A stretch of DNA of 64,000 nt from Homarus americanus (taxonomy: Eukaryota > Arthropoda > Malacostraca > Decapoda > Nephropidae). The stretch lies in the NCBI RefSeq assembly GCF_018991925.1, contig NW_024735554.1, forward strand, positions 2,862,008 through 2,926,007, in the 5' to 3' direction. The first letter of the stretch is position 1; every line of letters begins with the position of its first letter. Both the position numbers and the translations under genes were made by a program. Positions 36,601-50,703 of this stretch are shown here, one piece after another. The notes under the pieces were generated by a model. That model was not told the origin of the DNA. It ran no database searches and saw nothing but the letters and a program-made list of their open reading frames with translations.

Positions 36601-37250
36601 GTGCTTGAGGGGTGGTTCACTTGCACGGTTAAGTCCAAAGCACGGTTGCCTCCCCCCACCAGGAGAAAAAAATCGAGATAAAGAGCTTCTAACACAACTA
36701 TATGCGAGGGTTTTGTATCACCACCACTATTATTCTATTCCTGCTTGTTTAGTGGCTAATTATAATACCTCTCAGGTAGATAACTCAATGAATGTCTGTC
36801 TGTCAGGGGTCTGGAGTGGTGGTGTTAACGTCGTGGCTGGCTAACTTCACGTGAGCTGCGGGGTTGGGTTGCATGTCATTTACCCTGCTTACAAATATTT
36901 ATGACACTTGATACAGCTCATAATTCTTGGTATTTATAATAAATATGTTACATTATGCTATTGTAATGTGCTACATTATTAGAAAGTGAATGTTGAAAGA
37001 TGTATACTGTGTTAGTATACTGTGTTAATTTTTTAAAGATGCTACGCCAAGGTGTATGTTTTTACTGACCGCTAGAGGGCAGGCTTCGATTAACAACAAT
37101 AAACCTGGAGCCTCGTGCATTCTCTCTCCCTCAAAACCTCCACAATAAACTAGAAATGCGAAGTGAAACAAAATACATGCTTATATTGTTTTCATACTTG
37201 TACTGTACTGTATGTTTTAAAATACCAAAATTCAGTAGCTGCATCAAGTG

Positions 37251-37252
<2 letters not shown>

Positions 37253-37338
<86 letters not shown>
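37253..37338. repeat. (TA)n microsatellite
   Basis: About 43 TA dinucleotides; a 400-bp flank separates it from the Tigger copy starting at 37738. Confidence 0.97.
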
Positions 37339-37341
<3 letters not shown>

Positions 37342-37737
37342 GTAAGCAAAGTAAATTTCTCCAATCACAGGTCATGTGGCTGGCCACCTGCTGCACAGTT
37401 GCCACATTTCCTATTTTACTTATACAGGGTATCTACCAAATAATTCAATAAAATGGTGTGATTAAAAACTTAATACTGTAGATAATAAAAATTATACATG
37501 CATGACTAATGTTAATTTGCTAAGCCAACCTATATACAGCACAATACAGTAAAGCAATCTATGATATTAAAGTGTGTGTGGTTATGGACTGAACAGCTGA
37601 CTCGCCGTCATTGTCACCGTTTGGATCAATTCTTGTAATTACTGTGCAGTACATACAGTACTTTTAACTCTGAAACTTTACATTTTTCACATTGGTTCAA
37701 CATGTTTTGTTTAATACTAAATGTACTAAAGGGAATA

Positions 37738-40220
37738 CAGTGATCCCTCGGTTAACGAACGCCTCGGTTAACGAATTACCTTCACTTCGGTTATTGAATT
37801 CCTTACAAATTTTCCCCATGTTTTCGCCTGCTCACCAGCTGTAGTATTAGTCCACCAATACAGTAATCGGTTCTAGGGCTTAAATTTGTTACCATTTAAG
37901 TAAATATCAAGAAGGTTGTACTATTCAATAATTTTAAAAGTTTTATATTAAATTTTTTAGTCATTTTAACAATTGTTGAATATAATTGAAGTACAGGAAA
38001 CTAGTTTTTTGCGTGCCAAACAGCCACTCAACACACCAAGCTTGGCGTCATTTTGTGTATCGGTTCAGTGGAAGGAACATCTTGTTTGAGACTCTCTTCA
38101 ACATAAACTCTTTTTTTCCGTAGTTACAGTCAAATTATTGGTCATTTTGAAATATATTTTACATATTGATAATATATAGTGCAGTGTTTATTTCAAGAAA
38201 ATATTCTTTATTTACAGCAATAAAACTTAAAATATCAGTGTTGAAATCGAATCCAGCATGGCTCCAAAGAAATCGAGAAAAGTTATTTCAATCCAGGTAA
38301 AACAGGAAATCATAAAGAAACATGAACAGGGCATTAGAACAAATGTGCTTAGTAAAGACTATGGCATGTCAGCATGAACTGTGTCGACAATTCTTGCACA
38401 GAAAGACAAGTTCAAAGAAGTGAAAGTGAGACAAATCTACCAGACTGTTTAAAGGTAGATCATTAATATCAGAAACAGGGAGGTTACTTCTCATTTGGAT
38501 CAGGGAAAAGCAGATGAAAGGTGATTCAGTTTCTACAGAATTTATTTGTGAAAGAGCCATAGAGATTTACGAACATTTAAAGGAAGATCAACCTGGTTCT
38601 CCTGGCACAGAGTTCGAAGATTTTTGGACAAGCAAGGGCTGGTTTGAAAATTTTAAGAAAAGAAGTGACATTTTCATTGTTATTAGGCATGGTGAGGCTG
38701 CAAGTGCAGATAAAGAAAATTATCTTCCACAGCAAGTGTTCAATGTGAACGAAACTGGGCTGTTCTGAAAGAAAATTCCCAAAAGGACATTCATCACGAG
38801 ATGAAGCCTCTTTACCTGGGCATTAACCCATGAAGGACCGACTCACTCTATTGCTTGGTGCCAATGCTTCAGGGGATTTCCAACTAAAGCCTATGCTTGT
38901 CTACCTCTCTGAGAACCCCAGGGTGTTCAAACAACAAAAAGTGGTAAGAGGAAAGCTTGGAGTTTATTGGAAGTCCAACCATAAGGCATGGGTGACAAGA
39001 CAGTTCTTTAATGAATGGGCTGTTGAGGTGTTTTGCCCTTCTGTCAAGAGCTACCTAACCACCAATAAATTCCCTTTAAAGGCTCTTCTCCTTATGGATA
39101 ATGCCCCTGGTCATGACCCTGAACTTGCCAGCACTTTGGAGGCTCAATTTGACTTTGTCAAAGTGTTGTTTTTGCCTCCCAACACTACATCAATCATGCA
39201 GCCAATGGACCAAAATGTGATCAGCAACTTCAAGAAGTTGTACATGAAGAAAATGTTCAGGAGGTGTTATCAGGCAACTTCCACTGAACCTGAACTAACA
39301 CTGGCACAGTTCTGGAAGACACAATTTAACATCCTGGAGGCAGAAAATTTATTGTGTCCTCATGGCAAGAAATCTCCATTAGATCCCTCAATTCTGCATG
39401 GAAAACACTGTGGCCATCAGCAGTTTATGATTTTGAGGGATTTGATGAAGAAGCAGAGTTGGACAAGGAGACTGTGTCCATTGATCAGTCATTGGGCCTC
39501 GAAGTGGAGGAGGAGGATGTGGAAGAGCTTGTGATGTCTCATGAGCAGGAACTCACTCCTGATGACTTGCAGCAACTGGACGAGATGTTGGAGGCAGACA
39601 GTGGTGAGGAGGAAAGGGAAAGTGATGACCATGTCTACTTCAGATTTGAAAGATGATGTTCACTTCTGGGATAAGTTCAGGAAACTGGCTTCAGGGCACC
39701 CAGATGTGGAAACAACAGAACCTATTTTGTGTAATGTTGAGGACAGAGTGGTCTCCTTCTTCAAAAATCAGTTAATGATGAGGAGAAATGCCCCACAACC
39801 AAAAATTGAGTTTCTTTACTAAAAGGCATCTGGAAACAGATGCTACCCCTTAGCCTTCCACTTCAAGAATGAGAGAGGATGTTCCTGCTGGAGAATCTGT
39901 CAGTCCAGAGGTTCCTGACATTTTTATGGAAGGTGACTCACCTTCCAAGAAGCAGTAAAATGCTTCTCCTCCACCCCCACTTCCTTCTCTTCTCCCTTCT
40001 CCTCCTCCACCTCCCACTTCAAATTCACATCAGCATCATCATCCAGGAGCCTTCTACATACACACCTCAAAGTAAGTGAACTTTACTGCAATTTTTTTTT
40101 TTTACTTTAGGTAATTTTTGGTGAGCTGGAACCAATTAATCAAAAACCCACTGAAACAATGGTTTCAGTTAATGAACAACCTTCTGGAATGAATTGTGTT
40201 CGTTAACCGAGGGACCACTG
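37738..40220 (+). mobile_element. Second Tigger/pogo transposon, 2483 bp
   Basis: The terminal inverted repeats are CAGTGATCCCTCGGTTAACG and, reverse complement, CAGTGGTCCCTCGGTTAACG, with TA at both flanks (37736-37737, 40221-40222). CGGTTAACGAA-type subterminal copies follow the left end. The repeats differ from those of the 31340 copy but are shared with the miniature element at 42871 and, more loosely, with the element at 57611. The interior encodes a degraded transposase. Confidence 0.95.
38258..39822 (+). pseudogene. Tigger-type transposase of the second copy, degraded
   Basis: Starts MAPKKSRKVISIQVKQEIIK, the usual N-terminal helix-turn-helix opening of pogo/Tigger transposases, but a stop (TGA near 38377) follows within the HTH. 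The CENP-B-type part includes LLIWIREKQMKGDSVSTEF and FENFKKRSDI (about 38480-38680). In the DDE domain the first catalytic Asp is changed: FNVNETGLF has Asn where the family has Asp (about 38743-38766), followed by a stop. The second Asp (LLLMDNAPGH, about 39093) and the third (IMQPMDQNVISNF, about 39200) remain. The main piece is 38830-39534; acidic tail frames are 39354-39656 and 39541-39822. Inactive by several independent lesions. Confidence 0.92.
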
Positions 40221-41074
40221 TATTATCAAAGAACATGACATTGAGAGATTTATCAAGTCAAATCATACAATACGCAATAATCTTATGTAACTTGTAACCT
40301 ATAAAATCATCATATAATATGCAATAGTACACTACAAGACGAAACTGAATGGCCTAGATCCACATATGACAGTGAGACACTGAGGGCGGTCGTTTCCACC
40401 CGTCACCCAACAATTCCCGTGTGCAAAGTGGCAGGAAATTTGGAAATCAATTATCTTCAAAACATGGTTAAGGGGTGTTTGATGCAGTTAAATAATAGTA
40501 TCGGTTTCAATTAATAAAGCATTGTAAAGCCCCAGCTCAGATAAATGATTGGCGGCAAAATTATCGTCTACTGTATATACTGTACAGTATAATAAATAAA
40601 CAGTTGCTTATGTTTCGTACCACTGGCTGTTGGAGAGGCATCAGTAGTCTTATTTTTCTTAGTGGGAGCCATAATGAAGGTCAAATATGGTAAAACATAG
40701 TGGATTCTACACTGTACTATACTGTACAGGAAATTGCATCAAAACAAAGCAGATGTTGGGTGGGATCTCACGAGTGGCAAGATTGTCAACTACTGTACAG
40801 TACAGTAATTATGACCACTAAATTAAGGATTTGGCCCATAAATTTGACTTTATTGAAACAGTAAATTTTCAAAATTTTCAACGCAAAAAAAAAACATAAT
40901 ATAGAACAAAAATTTGGCCCAAATTATAATTTATTGTGTGTGGATTTCATACAGTGTTTGCTACAGCATAACCAAAACTGCCTGGTTGTGTTTGTTTACA
41001 TCTGCCAATGCATTTGGAGATGAATTAAAAAAGTTCTGGTGAGTTAAATTCAAGTCTTTTATGTATTATTAGTA

Positions 41075-41560
41075 CAGCAAACCCTCGAAGATTTGGACTA
41101 AAAGGGAAGACACACCTGTCCGAACCTTTCAGCAAATGTACAAACTGTATACTATAACGAAAAATAATGATATAAGAAACACCAAAAAATACAGTAATAC
41201 AGTCTCACTTACCCTTTGCAGTGGATATCTCCATGCCACGAACTTTAACCCCACACAAACGCTGCTGAACAAACCACTTGTACACTACTTCTTCCGGCTC
41301 TTTATCCTTCGGCACTTTCATGTGCTTCCTTGCACTAACTGTACTGGCACCATTACAAATGCAGTAAGTTTATCCTTGGCCTTACGTATGTCTGACACAA
41401 TTTGTTTCTTCACGCCGTATTCATTACAGACGCGAACCACGGACACACCAGACTCTAACTTGTTTATAAACTTAAGTTTCTACACAACAGATAAGTGTAC
41501 TGTACATGCTTTCTCTTCACACCACCACTTGCTTTAGATGCCATGATTTAATCACTATTA
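41075..41560 (-). pseudogene. Tigger/jerky-type transposase N-terminal fragment
   Basis: On the minus strand the frame starts MASKASGGVKRKH (ATG near 41542) and, after a frameshift, reads LKFINKLESGVSVVRVCNEY then GVKKQIVSDIRKAKDKL. This is the pogo/CENP-B helix-turn-helix typical of Tigger/Jerky-like transposases. Decayed sequence follows in which KSRKKW..GLF.SVCVGLK is still recognisable in another frame. The piece ends at CAGCAAACCCTCGAAGATTT (41075, after TA), which looks like the element's own end. The DDE domain is absent, so it is a short internally deleted derivative. Confidence 0.7.
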
Positions 41561-41879
41561 AGCACTATTTACGTGTCACTAAACGTAATATCAGTAAATC
41601 TAGTGAAATATGGCAGGAAGGAGCAAAGAGTTACACCACCAGCAGACGCGCTAACTAGCAGACGCAGTCACTCACTCGCACCTGTTGCTAGGCGTACGAT
41701 CGAAATACATATCTTTTAGTCTAAATTGAAAACGGTGACGGGCACAGTGGTAAACAAATTATATAAACCATGCATTTACCTACGATAACATTATAAGAAA
41801 CATTGTATCAATACTCGAGTGAATAAAATAATATTCCCACAAACAATAATTGACAACTGTTTATGTTTCCCGCCTCCTC

Positions 41880-42010
41880 AGCCACCTGTTTCCAACCTGT
41901 CAAATGGCGTCCAAAGTTCAGTCAGTGTTGGCGTCGCGAGGCCGAGCGTAAATTTTTTCGCCTTTTGTGTTTGACGCCACAATGGAGTAGTGCGAGGCTG
42001 AGAGGGTTAA
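41880..42010. mobile_element. piggyBac-like end fragment
   Basis: CAAATGGCGTCCAAAGTTCA, then AATTTTTTCGCC, GACGCCACAATGG and finally GCGAGGCTGAGAGGGTTAA match the right end of the element at 62621-63638 almost base for base, including a terminal TTAA. No matching left end is visible nearby. Confidence 0.75.
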
Positions 42011-42189
42011 CATATCCATTCCCTTTGTCCATTCTGTACATGAAAACTTTCCTATTGTAAAATTGTTGTGTTAGTACAGTAGTCCCCGGCCAAACGTGGA
42101 TTTCCCATCTGTAGATTCCAGGTATCATGGGTTTTTACTCTATATTATTTCATCAAATGCAGCATTAAGTGTTAATGATATAAAGGTGA

Positions 42190-43774
42190 GAAGAAAGTGA
42201 AGTTGAAGTGCTCAATAGACTAATGCGTGGCGAGAGCGTAGCGTCAGTGGGATACGCCATGGGGGTAAATGAATCCTCGATTCGTGCCATCAAGAAAAGT
42301 GAGGCTACGATAAGTGCTAGTGTTGTTGGTGGCACATGGATAAGTGTAAAGATTACTTTTATGCCAAGTGACCTTAATATAGAAAAAAATGGAAAAGGCA
42401 CAGAACATAGGGAAGGAAGACCAGGTACAGTGTGCCTTTAAGTTCTGAGATAATACGTGTGAAGGCCAGGCAGACTTACGGCTACCTTGTTGAAAGTGCG
42501 GGTGAGGGAAGTGTTGTGGATGTAAAATTTCAAGCACAATATGAAACTCACTGGGGAGTCTACATCAGTGATCACCAGGCCGCTGCACTGTAACCTGAGG
42601 AGAAGGGTTACCTGCCAGAGCAGGTATTCAACAAAACCGAGACTGGCATTTTTGGGGAAAGATAAAAAAAACAAAAAAAAAACAATCATTTCGAAGGTTG
42701 AGAGGTCTGCTCCGGGATTTAAGGCAGTGAAGGCCAACTGATCCTTATCTTTTGTGGTAATGCCTCCAGGGATGGGTTCATAAAGACCAAGCTCTTCCAC
42801 TGGTCTCTGAACCCATGTGCCCTGAAGGCCAAGAATAAGAATCACCTCCCCGTCTTTTGGCAGTACAGTACAGTGATCCCTCGGTTAACGAATTACCTTC
42901 CATAAGAATCTTCAACTCGATTAACGAAAAAAAATTCGGTTAACGAAATCCTTACAAAATCGTGTCAACATTCTGGAACGAATTGTGTTCGTTAACCGAG
43001 GGACCACTGTATAACCTTAAGACCTGGGTTACTGCTGCTGTCTTCATGGACTGATTTAACAACTGTTTTGTGCATGAGGTTGAGCAATACCTTGCCAACA
43101 AAATCTGGGGTTCAAGGCAATGCACCCGGTCCCCCTGAAGCACTCCAGATCGCCCATCCCAATATGAAAGTGGTATTTCTCCCTCCAAACACCACATCAC
43201 TTCTTCAGCCTAGGGACCAGGGTGTAATGGCCACCTTTAAAAGTTATTAGACTCAAAGCGCCTTCAGCCGTGTCTTCGATGCCTTAACTGTTTTTGACTG
43301 CTGGAAAAACTTTAACATCACTGACTGTATCAGCATAATAAAAGAATCAATGGATGAAGTGAAGCAGTCAATACTGAACGCGTGCTGGGGGAAAATCTGG
43401 CCCGAGGTGGTGTACGACTTTCAAGATTTCCCTTCAGTCAATGCTGAGGTGCGGTGCATCGTGAAGATTGCACATCTTTGCCAGGTGAAGGAATGAGCGA
43501 CATGCAGGCCAATGAGATAGAGGAGCACCTTGGTTCTCATGCGGAGGAGGAGCCGATACGGTCCTCCAGTGATGATGAGAGTGAGGATAAGGATGAGGTG
43601 AAATGTAAAATGTTTAAAAATCTTAATAAACGAATGCTCATCTCTTTAACTTTTGCCAAATATTTCATGGAAGCTGGACCTTTTATGGAGTGCAGCCTTA
43701 CGTTTAAGTGTGTGTTAGAGGATGCAATGAAGCCCTACAAGGAGTTGTGCAGGGATCTAAAAAAAAAAAAATAA
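42190..43774 (+). pseudogene. Tigger-type transposase of the third copy, interrupted
   Basis: Helix-turn-helix part: LNRLMRGESVASVGYAMGVN, ESSIRAIKKSE (42208-42300). After a degraded centre, YLPEQVFNKTETGIFG-like sequence in shifted frames marks the first catalytic region. KNKNHLPVFWQYS is cut by the miniature element, and LKTWVTAAVFMD-stop-FNNCFV resumes after it (43016 on). FLPPNTTSLLQPRDQGVMATF (about 43175-43240) carries the third acidic region. The second Asp region (usually 'LLLDNAPGH') is decayed to CTRSP-like frames. FSRVFDALTVFDCWKNFNI, MDEVKQSILNACWGKIWPEV and a 3' acidic tail (43454-43774) complete it. This is a different Tigger lineage from the first two copies. Confidence 0.85.
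42871..43009. mobile_element. 139-bp MITE nested in the third Tigger
   Basis: Ends CAGTGATCCCTCGGTTAACG and, reverse complement, CAGTGGTCCCTCGGTTAACG are the same as those of the Tigger at 37738-40220. TA duplications flank it (42869-42870, 43010-43011). The interior holds two further GGTTAACGAA/GATTAACGAA copies. It has split the older transposase frame between ...FWQYST and NLKTWV. It is probably mobilised by the 37738-type transposase. Confidence 0.95.
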
Positions 43775-44299
43775 TAAAATAAAAATACAAAAAATAAAAT
43801 AATAAAATAAAGAAATAAAACATTAAAGCAACTATCCATCCTCAGCTTTTTTAGCAAGAGAGAGACCACCGCTGCTACAGCTGCCTTGAGCACCTACCCA
43901 CAACCCTCCACCAGCAGCCAGGTGCCACCAGCCAAGATGTCCTTAAGTCACCCACCTCATCATCAAACATTGATGAACCTGAAGAGGTGCAGGAAGAAAG
44001 TGGGCCTATGTCCCCATCATCATCAATGAAGGTAAAATACCTCTTATACGGTTAAATTTATATTACCATTTAGTTTATATTGTGCTATTTTTTACGTATT
44101 TGACTGAAATTTGATGAAATGTACAATGCAGGTACAGTATCGTTTTATGAAGGAACAGGCAAATTAATTCTTTGATGAGTGTTATCAGTGGCCGTGGAAC
44201 CTAACCCTCTATTTCCCATATGCCTTTAGTCATACCAACTGCAGATTTGCCAACTATAGGGCTTTCCCAGAACCTAACCCCACACTTTGTCATTATTAG

Positions 44300-44463
44300 A
44301 AGCAAATCATGGTAAATGCGGGGGGGGAAGGAATTTTTGGGGACATAACTAAATTTATGACATCGGTTTCTATGGGAAATTAATGTGCACTTTGCATACA
44401 TTCATTTAACATATGGGTTTTCAGAAGCGCATCATGTATGTTAAACGGGTGCTGATAGCATAC
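44300..44463. repeat. Diverged copy of the 15992-type miniature element (right end)
   Basis: TTTCTATGGGAAATTAATGT, CATTCATTTAACATATGGG and GCATCATGTATGTTAAACGG parallel the right half of the element at 15992-16318. Only this end is recognisable. Confidence 0.5.
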
Positions 44464-47400
44464 AAAAAATGCATATCATATTGCATATTCTTCCTAATAT
44501 GTTAACATAACCATTCACAGATGAAGTTAAGGGTTTAAATCATTATTGCACGCAGGATAAAGGATCTGGATGTTGATCAATATATTACCAGTTCTCTGTG
44601 GAATTAAGAATAGATTATATCTAATGTAATCTACATCACCTCTAACCCTTAACACAAATGCTAGATACATGATATCTCCCTTACTCTCAACCCTCAGTGC
44701 CTGAACTGTAGATAGTACTTGTTGTAGTTATACAACTGTGTATTATTCCTGTTATCCATGTCATTTTTTTTAACATGACACTTGGTAGAACTTGGTGAAT
44801 TTGTCAAAGGGTTGAGTTTTTTCCATTATCTATATACCTGTATTCCATCTTTAGAGGACATTGCTGACTGTCAAGATTCAGCTGTATTGCTGAACCCAAA
44901 GTTTAGAAGTTTTATTTAAGAAATTATCAGGCAGAAAATGGCTTAAGACTGCCAGATGACAGGAAAACAACCAAACTAGGAAGGGTACTTGGAGGTGTTG
45001 AGGAAGTACCGGTGGGCTGTTGTGGAGAAACAAACACATGCACAGACTTGGCACTTTGTTGTTAATTTGCAAACACAACATATCTCCCACATCTAGCATA
45101 GTTGTGGCATCAACTATAAAGATCACTCATATATATATATACAGTATATATATATAGTATATATATAATTCTCATAAGCATCACTCCTACCCATGCATAA
45201 AAATAAAAATATATAATAAAATACACAAAAACATATAATCAAGGTAAAATACATTATCATAATTATTATGACAGCTCGATTATCAATTAAGGATCAATAG
45301 TAATGATATAACATTATTTAATGTTGAACGACGTACTGCTTGAGAACACGTTTCAACAATTTTTGACCCTGTATCCTTGTGAGGCAGTAAAAGTAACTGC
45401 AGGAGTGGTAAAGAGATCCTCAACCTCCTATCGGCTAAAGGATCAGAGCTTTCTTAACTGCATCCATGAATGGCACAAATGTTGGCACACAAGATTAAAT
45501 ATTATACGGTGAGTGGTGCCTAGGAAGGTCTGCCTAACAGGAGGCTGAAGAGGGTAAGACTTTGAAGCTGAAGTTACAACAGTAAAACTGACACCCATCC
45601 ACCACTCACTGTTTACATAAATACTAAACTTTTCAATTCTTCTTTGATAAAGAATCAATCTCCTATATCAAATTGTTTTCAAATACTTAATTTATCAAGC
45701 CAATAAAAACTTAAAAGATGAAGAGATAAACCAGTTTTAGCTAAATCCTGCTAAAATTACTCAACATATTTCCTTAGATAGATATAGAAGTGATTTCTTT
45801 TGCTTGTGATCTCTTAAGTATATGACAATTATACGGAGAGAATAATTGTCTACTTGCATAATCTTATTCATCTGGTGATCACCGTCACAAATGCCTACAC
45901 TAACAAAAATCTTCCTAAATTTATATATAATGGTTTATTTGAGATACAAGATGCAGGCTTTTGCCATCAGGCAATTTATCAGGGACTAACAACTGCGAAG
46001 GTATAAACATCATAAATTATTATAATGTTCAGTTTGAAGCATATAAAGATTTATCTACAGATTTTTATATAAACTAATAATAGAAATTCATATAATGAAT
46101 GAAACATAATAATCAAAATGTTTACAGATCCTTAAAATCAAAAGATCAACTATATTATTAAGAGTATGATAATGTATACCGGACAAAATATATATATATA
46201 TGTATATACAGTACTGTATACACAGTATATATATATATAAAACTTCCTCAATTAATAAATGTTATAGTACAAAGGTTTCTCATTTATAGTTCTACTAATT
46301 ATCTTAGAAAATGAGCGACAGTAGCAGCATACAAGGGATGATACCAACACTGTTTACCCGGGTTAAGCATGTCCTCCATCATAAGGCTGTAGGTACCACA
46401 CAGGGTGCAGAGCTGATGTACGACACTACTACTGGAAAACTTTTAATCCATCTTGGTGGTGAATTCAGTTCTTTCTGAGGGACTAGTGAGAAGAACTGAA
46501 CCACAATATCCCCCTAGTAGGACTTGAGAGGATGAATGTATGCTGGGAGACTACAGCCAGCTGGACTACGACCATGCTACAGGGTGAGCTATGAGAAATC
46601 AGAGAGGAAGAAGGAGTCTGGAAGGAGGCGGGGAGGCGGCAGATGCAGGCTGTGTCGTAGCGTTCTCACTGCAACAAACACACCACAGCACTCACTACAC
46701 ACTCACATTAGGGACAAAACATGACTATTCAACACTATTAGTTTACCACAAAAATACTCACATGACTTAATAGTGAAAAACACAAGTTTAATTTACTTCT
46801 AATGTTAATTGGTAGGTTGAACTACAATGTTACTTAGAGTAAGTGATCAAACCATTATTTTAATTAAATTGAATAAAGCAGTGACATCACAGCATGCAAT
46901 ACCAGTGTTTAAGTTTCTTTAATTGTCCTTCTTATGGCATTAATGGGAGTCATGGACACATCAGAAGAGAGCCATATCAATTTAGAGTATTATATTGACA
47001 TTATGACCTTTGCAGTTTCATTAAAAAAGTTGATGAATATAGTAGAGTAAACCCTCTAACTACATGATCAATGCAGCCATAATTCTTCTTAACATGGCAA
47101 ATGAATGTAGGATGACCCCCCCCTTCCCAATGGGTCTTCTTGCATTAACACTGTTTCCTCCAGGGATGAGTATCAATCAAGAATGAGCTTTGTATGCTGT
47201 ACCCGATAGCATAAGTACAAATGAGTGTACACCTTGTAACTCAGCTCGAGAGCACCAATCAATGGCCACTAGGTTGGTGATTATAACCAAATCATAATAT
47301 GTCTAGACTTGATGGAGTGTTTGCTTGCTCATGAGCCACAGAAATGTGTTTTGTTGCTGTAAATGAATTGCTCTAGGTAGCTGTGCAATAATTTAAGCTA

Positions 47401-48052
47401 AGACATTTACAATGAGTGATTAAAATGATATCATTATATATCAGGAGAGAGTGCAAGTGTTGGGAAGAGATCAAGGCATGGATTAGTGATGCATAACTAC
47501 ATGGTATTCATTATTTCTTCATAGAAATAGTGAATAACCTGGCCAGAGCAATGTATAAAGAATGTAATTGTATGATATTATGACGATTCCATAAACAAGA
47601 CAAGAGTTGGGGCTGCAAATGTAAACCAACATTAATAAAAAAAATTAAAACCTAAACCCAACCTTGCCTAAAGAGTATTATAGCAGACAATCAGTAGGTA
47701 GAGTAAGCCTGGCTGATTCATTTTTGTCATCATGAACAGTCTATAATCACATCTCCTCTGACTCCTGTTTTGTTTACAAATCCACTGTACTTCTCATGCC
47801 TATATTCACAGTACAGCATTTTCATACATTTACACTTTTTCTACACTATTATGGCTGATAGACATGTTGTTTCTAGGTACAGTATTCATAAATATTAAGT
47901 ACCAGTATGCTTTTTGTAAGAAAATTTCATAGTTTGACCACGTACTGTATAGAATTACAGTACTGGTACATGTAATACTAATGAAGCCCCTCGTATCTTA
48001 CACTCCAATTAGTAAAGCTGCAGCAAGTAACTAGCAAACACGAATACAGGTA

Positions 48053-48515
<463 letters not shown>

Positions 48516-50304
48516 TATTGTAATTAAGAAATACTTTATTTATGAGATATTAGCAATGCTGCTCCCCTAGCAACACAAAGAATTGTATGAAGTTTTCATA
48601 AACTAAAAGGTTTTTATGTGCAAACTTTTTTTCACGAGATAATATACGGAAGGCCTGAGAACATACACATAAAGAGTTGGGCCTATCAGAGTATGTTTGT
48701 ATCTAGTTCATATGTCTGGCAGCTGCCTGTACACTTCATTTATCCTAAGGTGCACACACTCTTGGATGTAGTACGTCTTTGTTTATTTCTCCTGTTGTTT
48801 TATGTTATATTTTGTATTATTGGATTGATATATTCTTATGTCTTTATTTAACCTTAAATTATAATGCTTTTTTTTTCTTATTCTTTTTTTGTACTCTAGC
48901 TAGAACTGGAAACCATCAGGTCCCAGATGGCTGCTTCCGAGTCTTGACCATCATGATGATTTAAAAAGGTACAGGAGTAAGAGGACACCTAGGCACTGTT
49001 GCTTGAGGAACATACACAAAATGAAGCAAACACTATGAACCACTTGACAGTCTCAATCCAGTAAACATTCCCACCACACCGGGCTACAAATATCCTGCGG
49101 TGGCCGTGGAAACCCACAGATACTTAAAACTGGAGACTTTGGTTGGTAAAAGTGTAAAATTTTTTAAACATATACCGTATACTCAAAAGCTATGCCGGTT
49201 AACCCGTGATTGGAGAGAGATTACTGTACTATGTTCAGCAGTGCATGTCCCTTTATGCATTTACCCTAATTGTACTATCTAAAGTTAATTCCTCAATGTT
49301 TATTAATTATAATAAAAATTATGATTTCTAAAGCATTTGAGAGTTTTCTCCCAAACAAATGTTATCCTGATCATAGCAGCCTTTACTGAATACAAGGGGA
49401 GGTAAGCATGATGCTGGACTTACTTATACAAGAAGTACAAGCAAAAATAAAATTAATGTAAGAGCTAATGAACATAATAAGTATTGGTGCCCAAAAGGCA
49501 ACCATCAAGAGCAACCATGGCAGGTTTTACTATGGTTAACTTAATCGGCTGAAATTTCATAATAAATAAATTTTAAATAAAATTAAATCAAGACAACTGA
49601 CCAAAATGTTCCTATTGGACACTAAGCAATTTGGCCAATTCAGTTAAGATATTTATATTATCCTATCCAAGTTGCACGGAGTGACTCACTTCAGATACAA
49701 TATGGTTATTTTTCATACTCTCTCCAGTGACACCAAGATAGCTTCCTCTGTGCTTAAAGGCTATTATAATAAGGTAAACATATGACATCAATAGCAAGTT
49801 AATTTTACTGCAATTTGAGATTAATTAAGTTATTGCCTTGATCACTTACCCTAAGTTTTTCTTTCAGTTTAAGATGTCAAAATTTTTAAATATTGTTATC
49901 TATTGCTGTCCTGGTATGAAACAAAATTAATGATAAAATTTGGCTTGAGCAAAACACAAGCTTGTTATGCAGAACTGGAAAGTTATCTTAATGAGGTGGT
50001 AAGCAAAAAAAAAACAAAGGCAACTACTTTAAACTGGATATAAACAACTGAAATTTGACTCATAAAAAAATAAATAAATAAATAAACTAAAAATTAATGC
50101 ATGTGTGCTTATACATCTAGAAAAGTTTTACCAAGTATATAAAACCAAATAGATATTGATATTTTCATTAAATTCATTTACACTGTTGAGTCAAATTTCA
50201 AAGATGTTAATCTAAAATACCAACAACAGAAAGAAAAAAAAAGCATGGTGTTGCCAGTGATTGAATCTCTTGATCCTGGGATGATAACACTGTTTACTTC
50301 GTAC

Positions 50305-50465
50305 CTCTCGGCAGTGTACCAAATGGAGTCGAGGCTTCTGAGAACAGTGTGTCAGCATCAGAGGTGTCCCGGGAAACACTGCGTGTCCACAGTGGAGAGC
50401 TGAGTCCCCCTAATGTGTCATCATCTCGCCCGAGGCTACTACGCGACATTGTCTCGGAGATCCTC
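50305..50465 (-). CDS. Coding exon (161 bp) before the giant exon
   Basis: Minus-strand acceptor TTAACAG (AG at 50466-50467) and donor GAGAG|GTACGAAG (GT at 50303-50304). It enters in phase 2 and leaves in phase 1. It encodes RISETMSRSSLGRDDDTLGG, LSSPLWTRSVSRDTSDADTL and FSEASTPFGTLPR, then Gly shared with the giant exon. The Ser/Arg-rich, acidic-patch composition matches the neighbouring exons. The ATG inside (ETMS) could serve as a start in a shorter isoform, but nothing else supports that. Confidence 0.85.
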
Positions 50466-50703
50466 CTGTTAAGTGCGATGGTAAGTTAGTCAACACCAAG
50501 GTATAAAATGTCTTACCTCTTGTTGTGATAGATATATAATAAAGCTAATAAATATATAGAGGATAATATTAGATATTAAGCTCCTCATGCATTACACACA
50601 TGCATCCTCTCGTGACACCCAGGGCGAGAATGAGTACAAGTTCTGTATTACTGCCCCCTCCTCCTCCTCCATAAAAAGAATAATGACAAAATGTATTATA
50701 TTT

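Larger units (their letters stand above)
42077..44290 (+). mobile_element. Third Tigger element, decayed, with nested miniature element
   Basis: The left end TA-CAGTAGTCCCCGGCCAAACG opens the element. The right portion around 44190-44290 has CCGTGGAACCTAACCCTCTA...TTTCCCATATG and GCAGATTTGCCAACTATAGG, similar to Tigger right ends, but the exact right border is blurred by sequence of another repeat family (44300-44460). A 139-bp element is inserted at 42871-43009. The coding region lies on the plus strand. Confidence 0.75.
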
